Of a DNA stretch of 64,000 nucleotides, positions 32,487 to 41,905 are shown piece after piece (the stretch's first letter is position 1; every line of letters begins with the position of its first letter). The notes under the pieces were generated by a model that ran no database searches, was not told the origin of the DNA, and worked only from the letters and a program-made list of their open reading frames with translations. The DNA lies in NCBI GenBank assembly GCA_964567745.1, contig CAZMNY010000002.1, positions 252,738 through 316,737 of the forward strand. Direction: 5' to 3'. The position numbers were made by a program, and so were the translations under genes. Source of the stretch: CAZMNY01 sp964567745. GTDB taxonomy: Bacteria; Planctomycetota; Planctomycetia; Pirellulales; Pirellulaceae.

Positions 32487-35210
32487 ATGAACTTTCCTTC
32501 GCGGTTGATTCTCGTTTGGTGCGCCATTTTCGCCGGCAGTGCAGCGGCCATGGGGCAAGACTCCAAAACGAAAGACAAGCCGAAGCCGTCGCCGAGCAAA
32601 ACGAAGGACGAAGTTGCGGCGACGTCGAGCCCATCTTCGAGCGCGTCGGCAAAACCTGCCGCCGCTCCAGCGCCCGCCGCCGCCCATGTACGGCTGCTCA
32701 AAGACTTCAAGAAAGTCGACGGGATGATCCCCTTGTACTACAAGGGCTCGCAGATGTACGCCGAGTTCAGCGGTTCGCACTACGGTCCCGAGTACATCAT
32801 TCTGATGTCGATCGCCAAGGGCATCGGCCAGGGCGACTTGCTGGGCGGATTCAGTTGGGGGCTCGGCGACGACGCGGTCTGGAAGTTTCGCAAGGTCGAC
32901 AAACGCGTCCACGTGATTCGCAAGAACGTCAGGTTCAAAGCGACGCGCGGAACTCCAACCGCTTCCGCTCTTGCAAACGCCTACACCGATAGCGTGCTGT
33001 TCAGTTTGCCCATCTCGACCAAGGGCCCCGGCGGGGGTGATCTCGTCGACTTGAGCCAGATCTTTATGAGTGACTTTCCTCAAATCGCGAACTACTTGCC
33101 CGGCTTCATGTTCTCTCCCAGCAAGTCGACATGGGCCTCGGTCAAGGGATTCAAAGACAATCTTCAATTGCAAGTCGCGGCGACCTATTCGTCGAGCGGC
33201 CGGCTGAGCCTCGATACGGTGGCCGATTCGCGAGGCGTGACGATCAACGTGCACTACTCGATCAGCAAGTTGCCGAGCACCGGCTACAAGCCGCGGATGG
33301 CGGATGACCGAGTCGGTTATTTCATGACCGTCGTGAAGGACTATTCAAAGAAGAGTGATCAAGACCGCTTTCTCCGCTACGTCAACCGTTGGAACCTCGA
33401 GAAAGCAGATTCCTCAGCGGCAATCTCGCCGCCCAAGAAGCCGATCATTTTCTGGATCGAAAAGACAGTCCCCTTCCGATACCGCCCGGCGATTCGAGCT
33501 GGCATCAGCGAGTGGAACAAAGCATTTGAGAAAGCGGGCTTCGCCAATGCGATTGAAGTCCGACAGCAGCCGGATGACGCAGCCTGGGATCCGGAAGACA
33601 TCAACTACAACACGTTTCGATGGATCACCTCCAGCGCCGGTTTTGCGATGGGACCGTCACGAGTGAACCCGTACACCGGTGAGATTCTCGACGCCGATAT
33701 CATCTTCGACGCCGACTTCCTCGCTTTCTGGAAAGATGAATTCGAAACGTTGACGGAATCAGGCATCGCTAAAATGACTGGCGCCGAACTGCCCGAGACG
33801 GCGTTGTTGAAGCGTCCCAATCTCTTGCCGATGACCAATTCGAAACACCGCCACTGCCGCTTGTCGGACGGGATGGCTCGACAATTCGCCTTCGGCGCCA
33901 CGGCCGTGCGTGCTTTCGCAATGGACAAAAAAGAAGCCGCCAAGATGCAAGAAAAAATGATCTTGCAAGGACTGAAAGAAGTCACCATGCACGAAGTTGG
34001 CCACACGCTGGGTCTGCGGCACAATTTCAAGTCGAGCAAGATGCTGACGCTCAAGCAAGTCAATGATCCCAAGAACGCCGGCAAGCCGCTCGTCGCGTCC
34101 GTGATGGACTACGCGGCGACGAATATCGTGCCCAAAAAAGGCTGGAAGCAAGGCGATTTCTATACGACGACGCTCGGTCCGTACGACGATTGGGCGATCG
34201 AATATGGCTACAAGTCGCTCTCAGGCGGCACGACGGGCGAAGTCAAAGAGCTGAAGAAGATCGCCGCACGAAGCGGTGAGCCCAACCTTCAATACTCAAC
34301 CGACGAAGACTCGTTCGTTTCCGACCCCGACCCCGATTCGAATCGTTGGGACTTGGGCGACGATTCGCTTGAGTTCGCTCAACTTCAGTCGCAACTATTG
34401 AAAGAACTCATGCCCTCGATCGTCGAACGACTCGTCGACGAAGGCGACAACTACTCGAAAGCACGCCGCGGTTTCAACGTTCTGTTAGGCCAACACGGCC
34501 AAGCCATGTCCTTTGTCGCTCGCAATGTTGGCGGGCTGAAGACGAGCCGCAGCCATAAGGGCGATCCGAAGGCCCCGGCGCCGGTCGAGGTGATTGACGC
34601 CAAGAAGCAGCGAGCATCCCTGGCCTTGCTGGAGAAAGATGTCTTCAGCTCAACGACGTATAAATTTCCCAACAAGATTTACGGCTATTTGGCCACCTCG
34701 CGTTGGTCGCATTGGGGCACCTCATTCCCCGGCCGCAAAGACTTCCCCATTCACCAGTACATTCTGATGTGGCAGTCTCAAATACTCAGCCAACTGATGT
34801 CGTCGACGACGCTCGAACGCATCCACGATACGGAGTTCAAGACACCTGCCGAAACCGATGTGCTCACGACGGCGGAACTGATTGAGCGATTGACGAAAAG
34901 CATATTTTCCGAAGTCGGCACAATCAAAGAAGGCCAGTATACGAATCGCAAACCGGCGATCAGCAGCCTTCGGCGCAACTTGCAGCGAACCTACCTGCGC
35001 CGACTCAGTTCGCTTGCCATGGGACGCACTTTCGCGCCGGACGATTGTCAGACGATTGCGTTCGCCGAGCTTGGCGCTTTGCAGGGCCGCATCGACAGTT
35101 TGCTCAAAGGCAATCTCAAGCTTGACAGCTATACGAGAGCTCACCTGCAGGAATCGTCGAGCCGCATCGGAAAGGTGCTCGACGCACGGCTCGAGTTGCC
35201 GTCGCCGTAA
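32487..35210 (+). CDS. Secreted zinc metalloprotease (DUF5117/DUF5118 type)
   Basis: 907 residues. A signal peptide (MNFPSRLILVWCAIFAGSAAAMG) is followed by a Lys/Ser/Ala-rich linker to about residue 65, then a large beta-rich DUF5117-like domain. The zinc site HEVGHTLGLRHNF starts at H502 (H502, E503, H506, H512), which is the metzincin-type extended motif, and VMDYA downstream is a fitting Met-turn. The C-terminal region matches the rest of this family. It is predicted to act outside the cytoplasm; the substrate is unknown. A short receiver-like gene follows after 65 bp. Confidence 0.88.
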   Translation: MNFPSRLILVWCAIFAGSAAAMGQDSKTKDKPKPSPSKTKDEVAATSSPSSSASAKPAAAPAPAAAHVRLLKDFKKVDGMIPLYYKGSQMYAEFSGSHYGPEYIILMSIAKGIGQGDLLGGFSWGLGDDAVWKFRKVDKRVHVIRKNVRFKATRGTPTASALANAYTDSVLFSLPISTKGPGGGDLVDLSQIFMSDFPQIANYLPGFMFSPSKSTWASVKGFKDNLQLQVAATYSSSGRLSLDTVADSRGVTINVHYSISKLPSTGYKPRMADDRVGYFMTVVKDYSKKSDQDRFLRYVNRWNLEKADSSAAISPPKKPIIFWIEKTVPFRYRPAIRAGISEWNKAFEKAGFANAIEVRQQPDDAAWDPEDINYNTFRWITSSAGFAMGPSRVNPYTGEILDADIIFDADFLAFWKDEFETLTESGIAKMTGAELPETALLKRPNLLPMTNSKHRHCRLSDGMARQFAFGATAVRAFAMDKKEAAKMQEKMILQGLKEVTMHEVGHTLGLRHNFKSSKMLTLKQVNDPKNAGKPLVASVMDYAATNIVPKKGWKQGDFYTTTLGPYDDWAIEYGYKSLSGGTTGEVKELKKIAARSGEPNLQYSTDEDSFVSDPDPDSNRWDLGDDSLEFAQLQSQLLKELMPSIVERLVDEGDNYSKARRGFNVLLGQHGQAMSFVARNVGGLKTSRSHKGDPKAPAPVEVIDAKKQRASLALLEKDVFSSTTYKFPNKIYGYLATSRWSHWGTSFPGRKDFPIHQYILMWQSQILSQLMSSTTLERIHDTEFKTPAETDVLTTAELIERLTKSIFSEVGTIKEGQYTNRKPAISSLRRNLQRTYLRRLSSLAMGRTFAPDDCQTIAFAELGALQGRIDSLLKGNLKLDSYTRAHLQESSSRIGKVLDARLELPSP

Positions 35211-35275
35211 TTCGGTTGCACAAAGCGAACTCGCAGCCGAAACTCAACACGGACCCAAATGATCGAGAGCAAACG

Positions 35276-35641
35276 ATGGCCGAGGCGGTTTTCTTTAGTG
35301 GCGACTTGATGTTCGGATCTCGAGTCGCTGGCGCGGCCGCTTCGAGCGGCTGTCAACTGCACACCGTCGGCAACCTAAAGCAATTGGCGAAGGTGCTCGA
35401 CGCCATGACGGAAGCCGATACGGCTCGCGGTCTGTTGCTCGTCGACCTCGAGTCGCCTCAGGCCAATGCGCAAGCAATCGCTGATTCCGCTAGTTCATGC
35501 GCCATCGAAGTGACCGTCGTCGGATACGCAGGCCACGTCAAAACAGCCTTGCTTCAATCCGCACGCGACGCCGGTTTCCAGCAGGTGTTGAGCAAGGGGC
35601 AATTCGACGAGCAGATGCGAGATCTGCTCGCGGGCGCCTAA
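35276..35641 (+). CDS. Receiver-like domain protein
   Basis: 121 residues from ATG 35276; a TTG at 35216 would add a polar leader. Alternating beta strands and helices resemble a response-regulator receiver. LLLVDLES places an Asp at the phospho-acceptor position, VVGYAGH supplies the fourth strand, and VLSKGQF keeps the conserved Lys. The N-terminal acidic pair is reduced to one Asp (S-G-D). It may therefore be a pseudo-receiver. It follows the metalloprotease gene and converges with selD, with stops only 7 bp apart. No output domain. Confidence 0.6.
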   Translation: MAEAVFFSGDLMFGSRVAGAAASSGCQLHTVGNLKQLAKVLDAMTEADTARGLLLVDLESPQANAQAIADSASSCAIEVTVVGYAGHVKTALLQSARDAGFQQVLSKGQFDEQMRDLLAGA

Positions 35642-35648
35642 CGATCGT

Positions 35649-37874
35649 TTAGCTCAAGCCAGAGTGGCTCGCTATCACGCGCAACTCCGTCTGCCCGTCA
35701 CGTTCAATCGCTCGCCCAACAATCACCGCCGAGACGCCGACGTTCTTGAGCGACGAGAGCAAACTCGCGACGTTCGCCTCGCTCGTCGACGCGATCAGAC
35801 CTCCTGAAGTCTGAGGATCGAAGAGAAGCGCATAACGGTTCGACAATCGCAAAACCTCGCTGACTCGCACGCTCGTTTCGGCAGCGCGATTTGCGGGCGC
35901 CAGCGTGCTTTCAACGCCTAAGTCAACCAACTCCTCCGCGCCGTCGAGCGTCGGCAAGTCGTCGAGCCAGAGTTCGGCGGAGACCTGGCTTCCCTTGAGC
36001 ATCTCCAGTAGATGGCCGGCGAGCCCAAACCCGGTCACATCCGTCAGCGCCGAAACCTCATTGCGGTAGCAAACTTCGGCGGCTGCTTGATTGCTGGCCA
36101 GCAACGTCATCATGAGCGGATTCCACCAGCGTGCTTGACATTCCGCTCGCATATGGGCGGCCAGCAACACGCCAACGCCAATCGGCTTGGTCAGCACAAG
36201 CAAATCGCCGACTTGTATGCCGGACTTGAGCACCGCTTTTTGTTCGCCGCCGATACGGCCCAACATAGCGTAACCGATGGACATCTGCGGTCCTTCGATT
36301 GTATGCCCGCCCACCAGCGCCGCACCCATTCGATCCAGCTCTTCGACTCCTCCAGCCATCAACTCGCACATCATTTGCTCTTGCGCTCGAGGATGGCCAA
36401 CTGGCAGAGTCGCAACGGTTAGCGCTGCCTGGGGTGCCGCGCCGCTGGCGAACATGTCGCTCGCCGAATTCAAGGCGGCAATCCTGCCGACAAGATACGG
36501 GTCATCGAAGGGGGCGGAAAAGAAATCGACCGTCGCCGCCGTCATTCCGTTGCCACGGAGTTCAAGAAGAGCCACGTCGTCCGGATCATCGAGGCCGACT
36601 TGAACGCTGGGGGAATCTTTCAGGGCGAGTCGCGAGAGGGCTTTGCTCAAAACAGAAGGGCCGACTTTGCCGCCACAGCCTGCGCAGCGCATGGCGACGT
36701 CATTCGGCACCTCCATGGCCTCCATCATCGGCTCGGCGTAAGTTTGATACTTGTCCATGAACCGGCTGTCGATCCAGTCCTTCAGTTTCCACATCCACCT
36801 CGATCGCACGCTAAGCGGTCCATATTCGCCGATGGCTTGACCGTCGCCGGAATTAATCAGCTTCAAGAAGCGGCGCTGAGGTCGATACGATTGCAATGGC
36901 TGGCCGGCCAATGAACGCGCGATGTTCTCCCACAGGATCGGCGATTGGCGGACCGCGTAGACACCCGCTTTGGGCAGATCTTCGCCAACAATCGTTCCGC
37001 TGTCGCCAACCGCAAAAATGGGCGTGTCGGGCCGCGTGGTTCGCAAGGTGTGATTGATCTTCAGGAATCCGCGATCATCTTTAGGCAGATCAAACAGCGT
37101 CAGCACAGCAGGCGCCACGGCGCTGGTTGCCCAGATGATGAGATCAAACGTGCCCCGTTGACCATCGTCGTAGACAACCTTGCCTTCCTCGATTCGCTCG
37201 ACCCGCCTTCCCACTTCCAGGCGGACGTGTCGAAGCTCAAATTGCCGCTGGAGAAGACGAGTCGTGCGAGACGAGAGTCCGGTGCCTAAACCGCCGGACG
37301 TGATCAAAGTTGTGGTGTGAGGTTTGGCATCAAGCCACTGATCGAGGCGACTGGGGAGGCAAGCTGCGATCTCAACTCCGCCGACACCTCCGCCGACGAT
37401 CGCAATCGTAAGCGGGCGATCGATTCGGGCACCGATCGACGTCACGGAATGCTCAAGCCGATCGAGAAAACTCTGCATCGGCTTGATGGGAATGACGTTG
37501 TCGGCGTCGGCAGGCAAACCGTCGCGATTGGGTGAGGAGCCGACACCAACGGACAAGACATCGAAGCGGAGTGTCGGCCGATCCCTAAAGTGTAGCTCTC
37601 GCGACTCCACATCCACGCCTGTCAGTGAATCGACGATCAGCCGGACTCCACTCGAAGCGCAGAGCCGGACGAGATCGATCTCCATGCGGTCGACCGGGTA
37701 TTGGCCCGCCAGCACGCCCGGCAGCATGCCCGAATAGGTGGCGACAGGATAGTTCGACAGACAGGTCAGTCGAACATCCGGCAGTCGGTTCATCCGCCAC
37801 ATACGAATGATATGTGCGTTCGTGTGCCCAGCGCCGAGAAGCACGACATTCCGCTTTGGCAATCCCGTTTGCAT
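35649..37874 (-). CDS. selD: NADH dehydrogenase-like/selenide, water dikinase fusion (SelD)
   Basis: 741 residues. Residues 1-370 are a FAD/NAD(P)-binding pyridine nucleotide-disulfide oxidoreductase (VVLLGAGHTNAHIIR, VGVGSSPNRDG, IAIVGGGVGGVE, ILWATSAV-like segment, FAVGDSGT). Residues 385-741 are SelD: catalytic C397-A-G-C400-G-G-K, D-D-x-D-D-V-A nucleotide segment, TVDFFSAPFDDPYLVGRIAA, and GGHTIEG. SelD makes selenophosphate from selenide and ATP for selenocysteine and selenouridine. The fusion with an NDH-like domain is known in some bacteria and eukaryotes. SelD itself uses Cys, not Sec. It starts 8 bp after the sulfatase stop, so the two may share a transcript. Confidence 0.93.
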   Translation of the reverse strand: MQTGLPKRNVVLLGAGHTNAHIIRMWRMNRLPDVRLTCLSNYPVATYSGMLPGVLAGQYPVDRMEIDLVRLCASSGVRLIVDSLTGVDVESRELHFRDRPTLRFDVLSVGVGSSPNRDGLPADADNVIPIKPMQSFLDRLEHSVTSIGARIDRPLTIAIVGGGVGGVEIAACLPSRLDQWLDAKPHTTTLITSGGLGTGLSSRTTRLLQRQFELRHVRLEVGRRVERIEEGKVVYDDGQRGTFDLIIWATSAVAPAVLTLFDLPKDDRGFLKINHTLRTTRPDTPIFAVGDSGTIVGEDLPKAGVYAVRQSPILWENIARSLAGQPLQSYRPQRRFLKLINSGDGQAIGEYGPLSVRSRWMWKLKDWIDSRFMDKYQTYAEPMMEAMEVPNDVAMRCAGCGGKVGPSVLSKALSRLALKDSPSVQVGLDDPDDVALLELRGNGMTAATVDFFSAPFDDPYLVGRIAALNSASDMFASGAAPQAALTVATLPVGHPRAQEQMMCELMAGGVEELDRMGAALVGGHTIEGPQMSIGYAMLGRIGGEQKAVLKSGIQVGDLLVLTKPIGVGVLLAAHMRAECQARWWNPLMMTLLASNQAAAEVCYRNEVSALTDVTGFGLAGHLLEMLKGSQVSAELWLDDLPTLDGAEELVDLGVESTLAPANRAAETSVRVSEVLRLSNRYALLFDPQTSGGLIASTSEANVASLLSSLKNVGVSAVIVGRAIERDGQTELRVIASHSGLS

Positions 37875-37882
37875 CGTCGTTG

Positions 37883-39319
37883 TTATCGATTCTCGCCGAG
37901 GCTCGCCAACACGGAATCGTTGTTTTCTTTCATCTTGCGCCGCAGCTGAACGTCGAGGCGTTTTATGGTTGAAAGAATCGTCGCATCGGTCGATTTGATC
38001 AGGTTGGTCCGCTCCGCTGGGTCCTTCGTCAAATCGTAAAACTCATCACGTTGCGGATCGAAAAAGTCGCGGACCAGTTTCCATTCCGGCGTCCGGTACA
38101 TTCGCATGTGAGTTTTCGATTGATGGTGGGTGCTGTACTCGGCGTAGAAGTCGTTCTCCCAATCATCGGGTGGCGTCGCTTTCAAGACGCTCGCGATGCT
38201 GCGGCCTCGAATCTCCGACTCGGACGGCAGTTGGACTCGCGCAAGCTCAAGCAGAGTTGGAAACCAATCGAGGTTGGAGACGGTTTGAGTGACCCGACTG
38301 CCCGGCTTAGTGACATTCGGCCAACGCACAATCGTCGGAACGCGGATCGAGAGATCGTACATGTTGGGACGCTGGCCCGACGGTACGTTAGGAGTCGCTT
38401 TGGTTTTTTTCGTTAGCACCCAATGCCCGTTTCCTTTGTGCCAAATTCCGTTGTGGCCCATGCTGTACCCGTGGTCGCTGGAGAAAATCACGACGGTTTG
38501 TTGAGCCAATTTGAGTTCGTCGAGCAAGTCGAGGATTCGCCCCACATTGCGGTCGACACTGTGGACGCTCGCCAAGTATTCGCGAGTCATTCGCTTGACG
38601 CGTTTTGTGTCGAGGAGAGGGTAATCTGGATTGGGGATTTTGGGGTCTAAGTTTTCAAACCCTTCCCAATCGGCATCGGCCACGGGCAACCAACGAGCAT
38701 GCGGAGCGCGATAGTTGACGCACAAAAGAAACTCATCGGATCGATTGCGGCGAATGAAACTGAGCGCGCGCGATGTGAGCACGTCGGGTGTAAAGCCTTT
38801 GAATTTTCGGACGACGCCATCCTCTTCCAAGTCGGGATCTTTGGGCCGATTCCCGCCGCCCCGAAAGCCAAAGAAATAGTCGAAGCCGGTCTTGGTCGGA
38901 TGATGCTTGTCGAGCAGACCGAGGTGCCATTTTCCGACAAGGCCCGTTCGGTAGCCAGACGCTTGAATCAACTCGGCCCAAGTCACCGTCTTGGGATCGA
39001 GTCCGTGATTGGGTTCGCGGCGAGGATTAATCCAATCGGTAATTCCCAATTCGGAACCGTAACGACTGGTCATCAAGCTCGCTCGAGACGGACTGCAAAC
39101 GGGCGTCGTCGTGAACGAATTGATCAGGTAGGCGCCTTCCCGAACAAGTCGATCCATGTGAGGCGTTTTGGCGTGCGGATGTTTGGAGGCGCCGAGAGCC
39201 CAAGGAGCTTGGTCGTCGGTGTAAATGAAAACGATATTCGGACGCTCGGCCGCAACGAGCGCAGGCGCGACGAGGGAGACGAGAAGAAGACTTACGGCGG
39301 TCAGAGTGTGACGATTCAT
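37883..39319 (-). CDS. Secreted sulfatase (arylsulfatase type)
   Basis: 478 residues. A signal peptide (MNRHTLTAVSLLLVSLVAPALVAA) precedes NIVFIYTDDQAP with the calcium-binding D-D. The signature C75-S-P-S-R-A-S-L-M-T carries the cysteine converted to formylglycine, and GKWHLGLLDKHHPTK follows. SSDHGYSMGHNGIWHKG supplies further metal ligands. Such enzymes strip sulfate from algal polysaccharides in marine planctomycetes (family knowledge; substrate not determined). The selD start lies 8 bp downstream. Confidence 0.9.
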   Translation of the reverse strand: MNRHTLTAVSLLLVSLVAPALVAAERPNIVFIYTDDQAPWALGASKHPHAKTPHMDRLVREGAYLINSFTTTPVCSPSRASLMTSRYGSELGITDWINPRREPNHGLDPKTVTWAELIQASGYRTGLVGKWHLGLLDKHHPTKTGFDYFFGFRGGGNRPKDPDLEEDGVVRKFKGFTPDVLTSRALSFIRRNRSDEFLLCVNYRAPHARWLPVADADWEGFENLDPKIPNPDYPLLDTKRVKRMTREYLASVHSVDRNVGRILDLLDELKLAQQTVVIFSSDHGYSMGHNGIWHKGNGHWVLTKKTKATPNVPSGQRPNMYDLSIRVPTIVRWPNVTKPGSRVTQTVSNLDWFPTLLELARVQLPSESEIRGRSIASVLKATPPDDWENDFYAEYSTHHQSKTHMRMYRTPEWKLVRDFFDPQRDEFYDLTKDPAERTNLIKSTDATILSTIKRLDVQLRRKMKENNDSVLASLGENR

Positions 39320-39569
39320 GGCTGCTCGTTCTCAGTCGAAATATGGCAATCTGGATGGTCTCTCACTTCGCACTTCCGCACTGGCACGCCAGTGGCCCAC
39401 GAGTCGATGCTCGGCATCTCAACACGTGCAACGCGAAACACTATAATCAGCGGCTTTCTCAAAGAACAGCCGAGCGTCGGCGAACGCATGTTAACGGCGC
39501 CTTGACTGCTCGCTTCAGCGTGAGCCCGCTTATTGTCGAGCGTGACTCTTATAAGCCAGGAGATGTTGG

Positions 39570-40337
39570 ATGGACTGGATCCTGAGTTCTGGAATCGCGT
39601 TGCTCGCCTTGACCGCGATGGAAATCGTGCTCGGCATCGACAATATCGTCTTTATTGCGATCGTCACCAGCCGTTTGCCTGCCTCGCAGCAGCCCGCAGC
39701 CAGGCGGCTCGGCTTGCTGTTCGCGCTGGTTACTCGAATTGCCTTATTGGCGACTCTCAGCTGGGTGATTCACTTAACTGAACCACTATTTGAACTCACC
39801 TCGCTCGGCCTCTGGGGCGAGTGGCTCAATGACAAACACGTCAACGAGGTCTCGGTCAAGGACCTGATCTTACTGGTTGGGGGTCTGTTCTTGATTTACA
39901 AGAGCGTCGTGGAGATTCATCATCGGGTCGAAGACGAGGACGAGGAGACCACGAAATCCTCATCCAAAGTCAGTTTTTCGGGCGTAATCGTACAGATCGC
40001 CGTGTTGGACATTATTTTCTCGCTCGACTCGGTAATCACGGCGGTCGGCATGGCCAACGAACTCTGGATCATGATCACCGCGGTCATCCTTGCTGTGATT
40101 GTCATGTTGATTTTCGCGGAACAGGTCAGCGCGTTTGTATCCGCCAATCCGACGGTGAAGATGCTAGCGCTGAGTTTTCTGATTTTGATTGGCGTGATGC
40201 TGGTGGCCGAATCGGCTGAAACGGGAATCGACAAAGGATATGTCTATTTCGCCATGGCGTTTGCCTTGGCGGTTGAACTGCTCAACCTGCGAGTGCGGCT
40301 CGTGGAAGACCGAAAACTGCCCAAGAAGCCGGCATAA
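39570..40337 (+). CDS. TerC-family integral membrane protein
   Basis: 255 residues with about seven membrane spans. The family motif MEIVLGIDNIVFIAIV near the N-terminus and IIFSLDSVITAVGM in the middle hold the paired acidic residues, D-N and D-S, thought to bind metal. TerC/YceF-type proteins are linked to tellurite resistance and, in several bacteria, to manganese export. An acidic loop (EDEDEETTKSSS) lies between the halves. A ggag site precedes the ATG. I found no yybP-ykoY-like riboswitch in the leader. Confidence 0.9.
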   Translation: MDWILSSGIALLALTAMEIVLGIDNIVFIAIVTSRLPASQQPAARRLGLLFALVTRIALLATLSWVIHLTEPLFELTSLGLWGEWLNDKHVNEVSVKDLILLVGGLFLIYKSVVEIHHRVEDEDEETTKSSSKVSFSGVIVQIAVLDIIFSLDSVITAVGMANELWIMITAVILAVIVMLIFAEQVSAFVSANPTVKMLALSFLILIGVMLVAESAETGIDKGYVYFAMAFALAVELLNLRVRLVEDRKLPKKPA

Positions 40338-40537
40338 GGTCCGCTGATGTCATGAGAAATTTGCCGAGTTGCAAAGGTCTCTCGAGCGCACTGTGCGGGG
40401 GGTTGGTTGGTTCCCGCCGAGCATGATGCTAGGCTGTGGATACCCGCCCAGTGGCAACTTGGCGCTCACCCCTGAAGCAAATTATCGACGATCGAGTCGA
40501 CGACTGTTTCAGTCAGAAACCATGGATAGGCTGAGAA

Positions 40538-41740
40538 ATGCGTGTATTAGTAGGATGGTCCGATGAGGCGGAAGCGGAAACGCTGAACCTGATTCTGAAT
40601 GTGGAACCCAATGAAGCAATAGTCGTCACCGACCAAAACGAGTTTCGGCGTATCGCGCTGGACAAGAGTTGGGACACTATTCTCTGGGATTTGACCTTTC
40701 CCAACCTGGACGATGCTTTCCAGCTATTTGAAACCGTGCGAAACGCCGCGCCAGACCGACCTATCGTGGGTGCATGGTCCGAGGGCGATATCAACCGATT
40801 GTGTCGATTTGTCTCCGGCGGGCTCCACTCGCACGTGATGCGTGACTCAAATGGCGATTTCATCTTCCTTTTGACCACCATCATGGAAGCAGCCCACCAA
40901 GGCGCGATCGCACAACGGGCGAGTATTTTGGCTGAGCGATTGCGGGAAGAAGTCGATTCCGTCCGGCGATTACAGGAATCGGTAATTCCACAAGATTTGC
41001 CGATCCAAGGCGGCTATTCGATGGCGGCCCGCTACGAACCGGCTCAAATCCGCGTGCTGGGCGCGACGCCCGTCGTGATGGCTGGCGGCGACTATTACGA
41101 CGCGTTTTCGCTGAGCGACGACCGTCTGGTGCTGCTGGTTGGCGACGCCTCTGGGCACGGCGTCAAAGCCTGCATGTCGATCATGACGATGCACACGCTA
41201 ATCCGCATGATCCGCGATGAAACGTACCCCGACCCGGCCCATTTCGTTGGCGCGGTCAATCGCCGTCTTTCCGCAAACGACATCGTCCAGGACGAAGGCG
41301 GGTTCATTACCTTGCTTTATTCGACGCTCGATGTCGCAACGAACGAGCTTCAATGGACCTGTGCAGGTCACCCGATGCCCGTCCTTCAGGACTTGGAGAC
41401 GAATGAGGTCCGAGTCTTGGGCGATGATGATTCGGGCGGTCTCCCGCTGGCCATTGATGAGGACTGGGAGTACGAGTTGTTGAAAGCCCAAATCCCAGAC
41501 AATTCTCGACTCTTGATCTATTCCGACGGGTTGGATGAAGCGTTTCCGGCCAATCAGGAGGACGGTGAGCACTTTCAGTTTGGCATGGAGGGCATCATTC
41601 GCACGCTCAAGGAGACCCGGGACTTACCGCTGAACGAGGCCCTAGATCGCCTGTTTGTCGAGTCGGAGGCGGCCACAAATGGGACAGGACGGCACGACGA
41701 CACCTCGGTCCTCATGCTGCAGCGAATCGACAACCCTTAA
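40538..41740 (+). CDS. Response-regulator-like protein with SpoIIE-type PP2C phosphatase domain
   Basis: 400 residues. Residues 1-115 are a receiver-like domain (MRVLVGWSDEAEAE, TILWDLTFPNLDDAF with a candidate Asp). A helical linker (about 120-150, ERLREEVDSVRRLQESVIPQ) follows, then the PPM/SpoIIE domain to the end. Metal-binding motifs are GGDYYDAF, VGDASGHGVKA, IYSDGLDEA and RHDDTSVLML. Such RsbU/SpoIIE-like phosphatases dephosphorylate STAS antagonists such as the one at 7268 (a possible but unproven partner). It is monocistronic, with a weak terminator hairpin downstream. Confidence 0.9.
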   Translation: MRVLVGWSDEAEAETLNLILNVEPNEAIVVTDQNEFRRIALDKSWDTILWDLTFPNLDDAFQLFETVRNAAPDRPIVGAWSEGDINRLCRFVSGGLHSHVMRDSNGDFIFLLTTIMEAAHQGAIAQRASILAERLREEVDSVRRLQESVIPQDLPIQGGYSMAARYEPAQIRVLGATPVVMAGGDYYDAFSLSDDRLVLLVGDASGHGVKACMSIMTMHTLIRMIRDETYPDPAHFVGAVNRRLSANDIVQDEGGFITLLYSTLDVATNELQWTCAGHPMPVLQDLETNEVRVLGDDDSGGLPLAIDEDWEYELLKAQIPDNSRLLIYSDGLDEAFPANQEDGEHFQFGMEGIIRTLKETRDLPLNEALDRLFVESEAATNGTGRHDDTSVLMLQRIDNP

Positions 41741-41762
41741 TTCAGGTTGAGTCCCGAAGACG

Positions 41763-41803
41763 ACGACGATATTTTCCGTATAATCGGCTAATCGTCGTTT
41801 TAT
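41763..41803 (+). terminator. Possible terminator after the SpoIIE-type gene
   Basis: Stem acgacgat (41763-41770) and atcgtcgt (41791-41798) with a 20-nt loop, followed by ttta. The long loop and short T run make it a weak candidate. Confidence 0.4.
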
Positions 41804-41905
41804 CATCCGCCACGATTCCCGAATTTGTCGTTTGTGCCGACAGCCTCACATCGGCCGTTTCTTGGCTTATGTTTGAGTGTCACGGCCACTTTTACCACGC
41901 GGCGA

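Noticed and set aside
39320..39569. Manganese (yybP-ykoY) riboswitch before the TerC gene
   Set aside because: None of the conserved loop sequences of that riboswitch were found in the leader.
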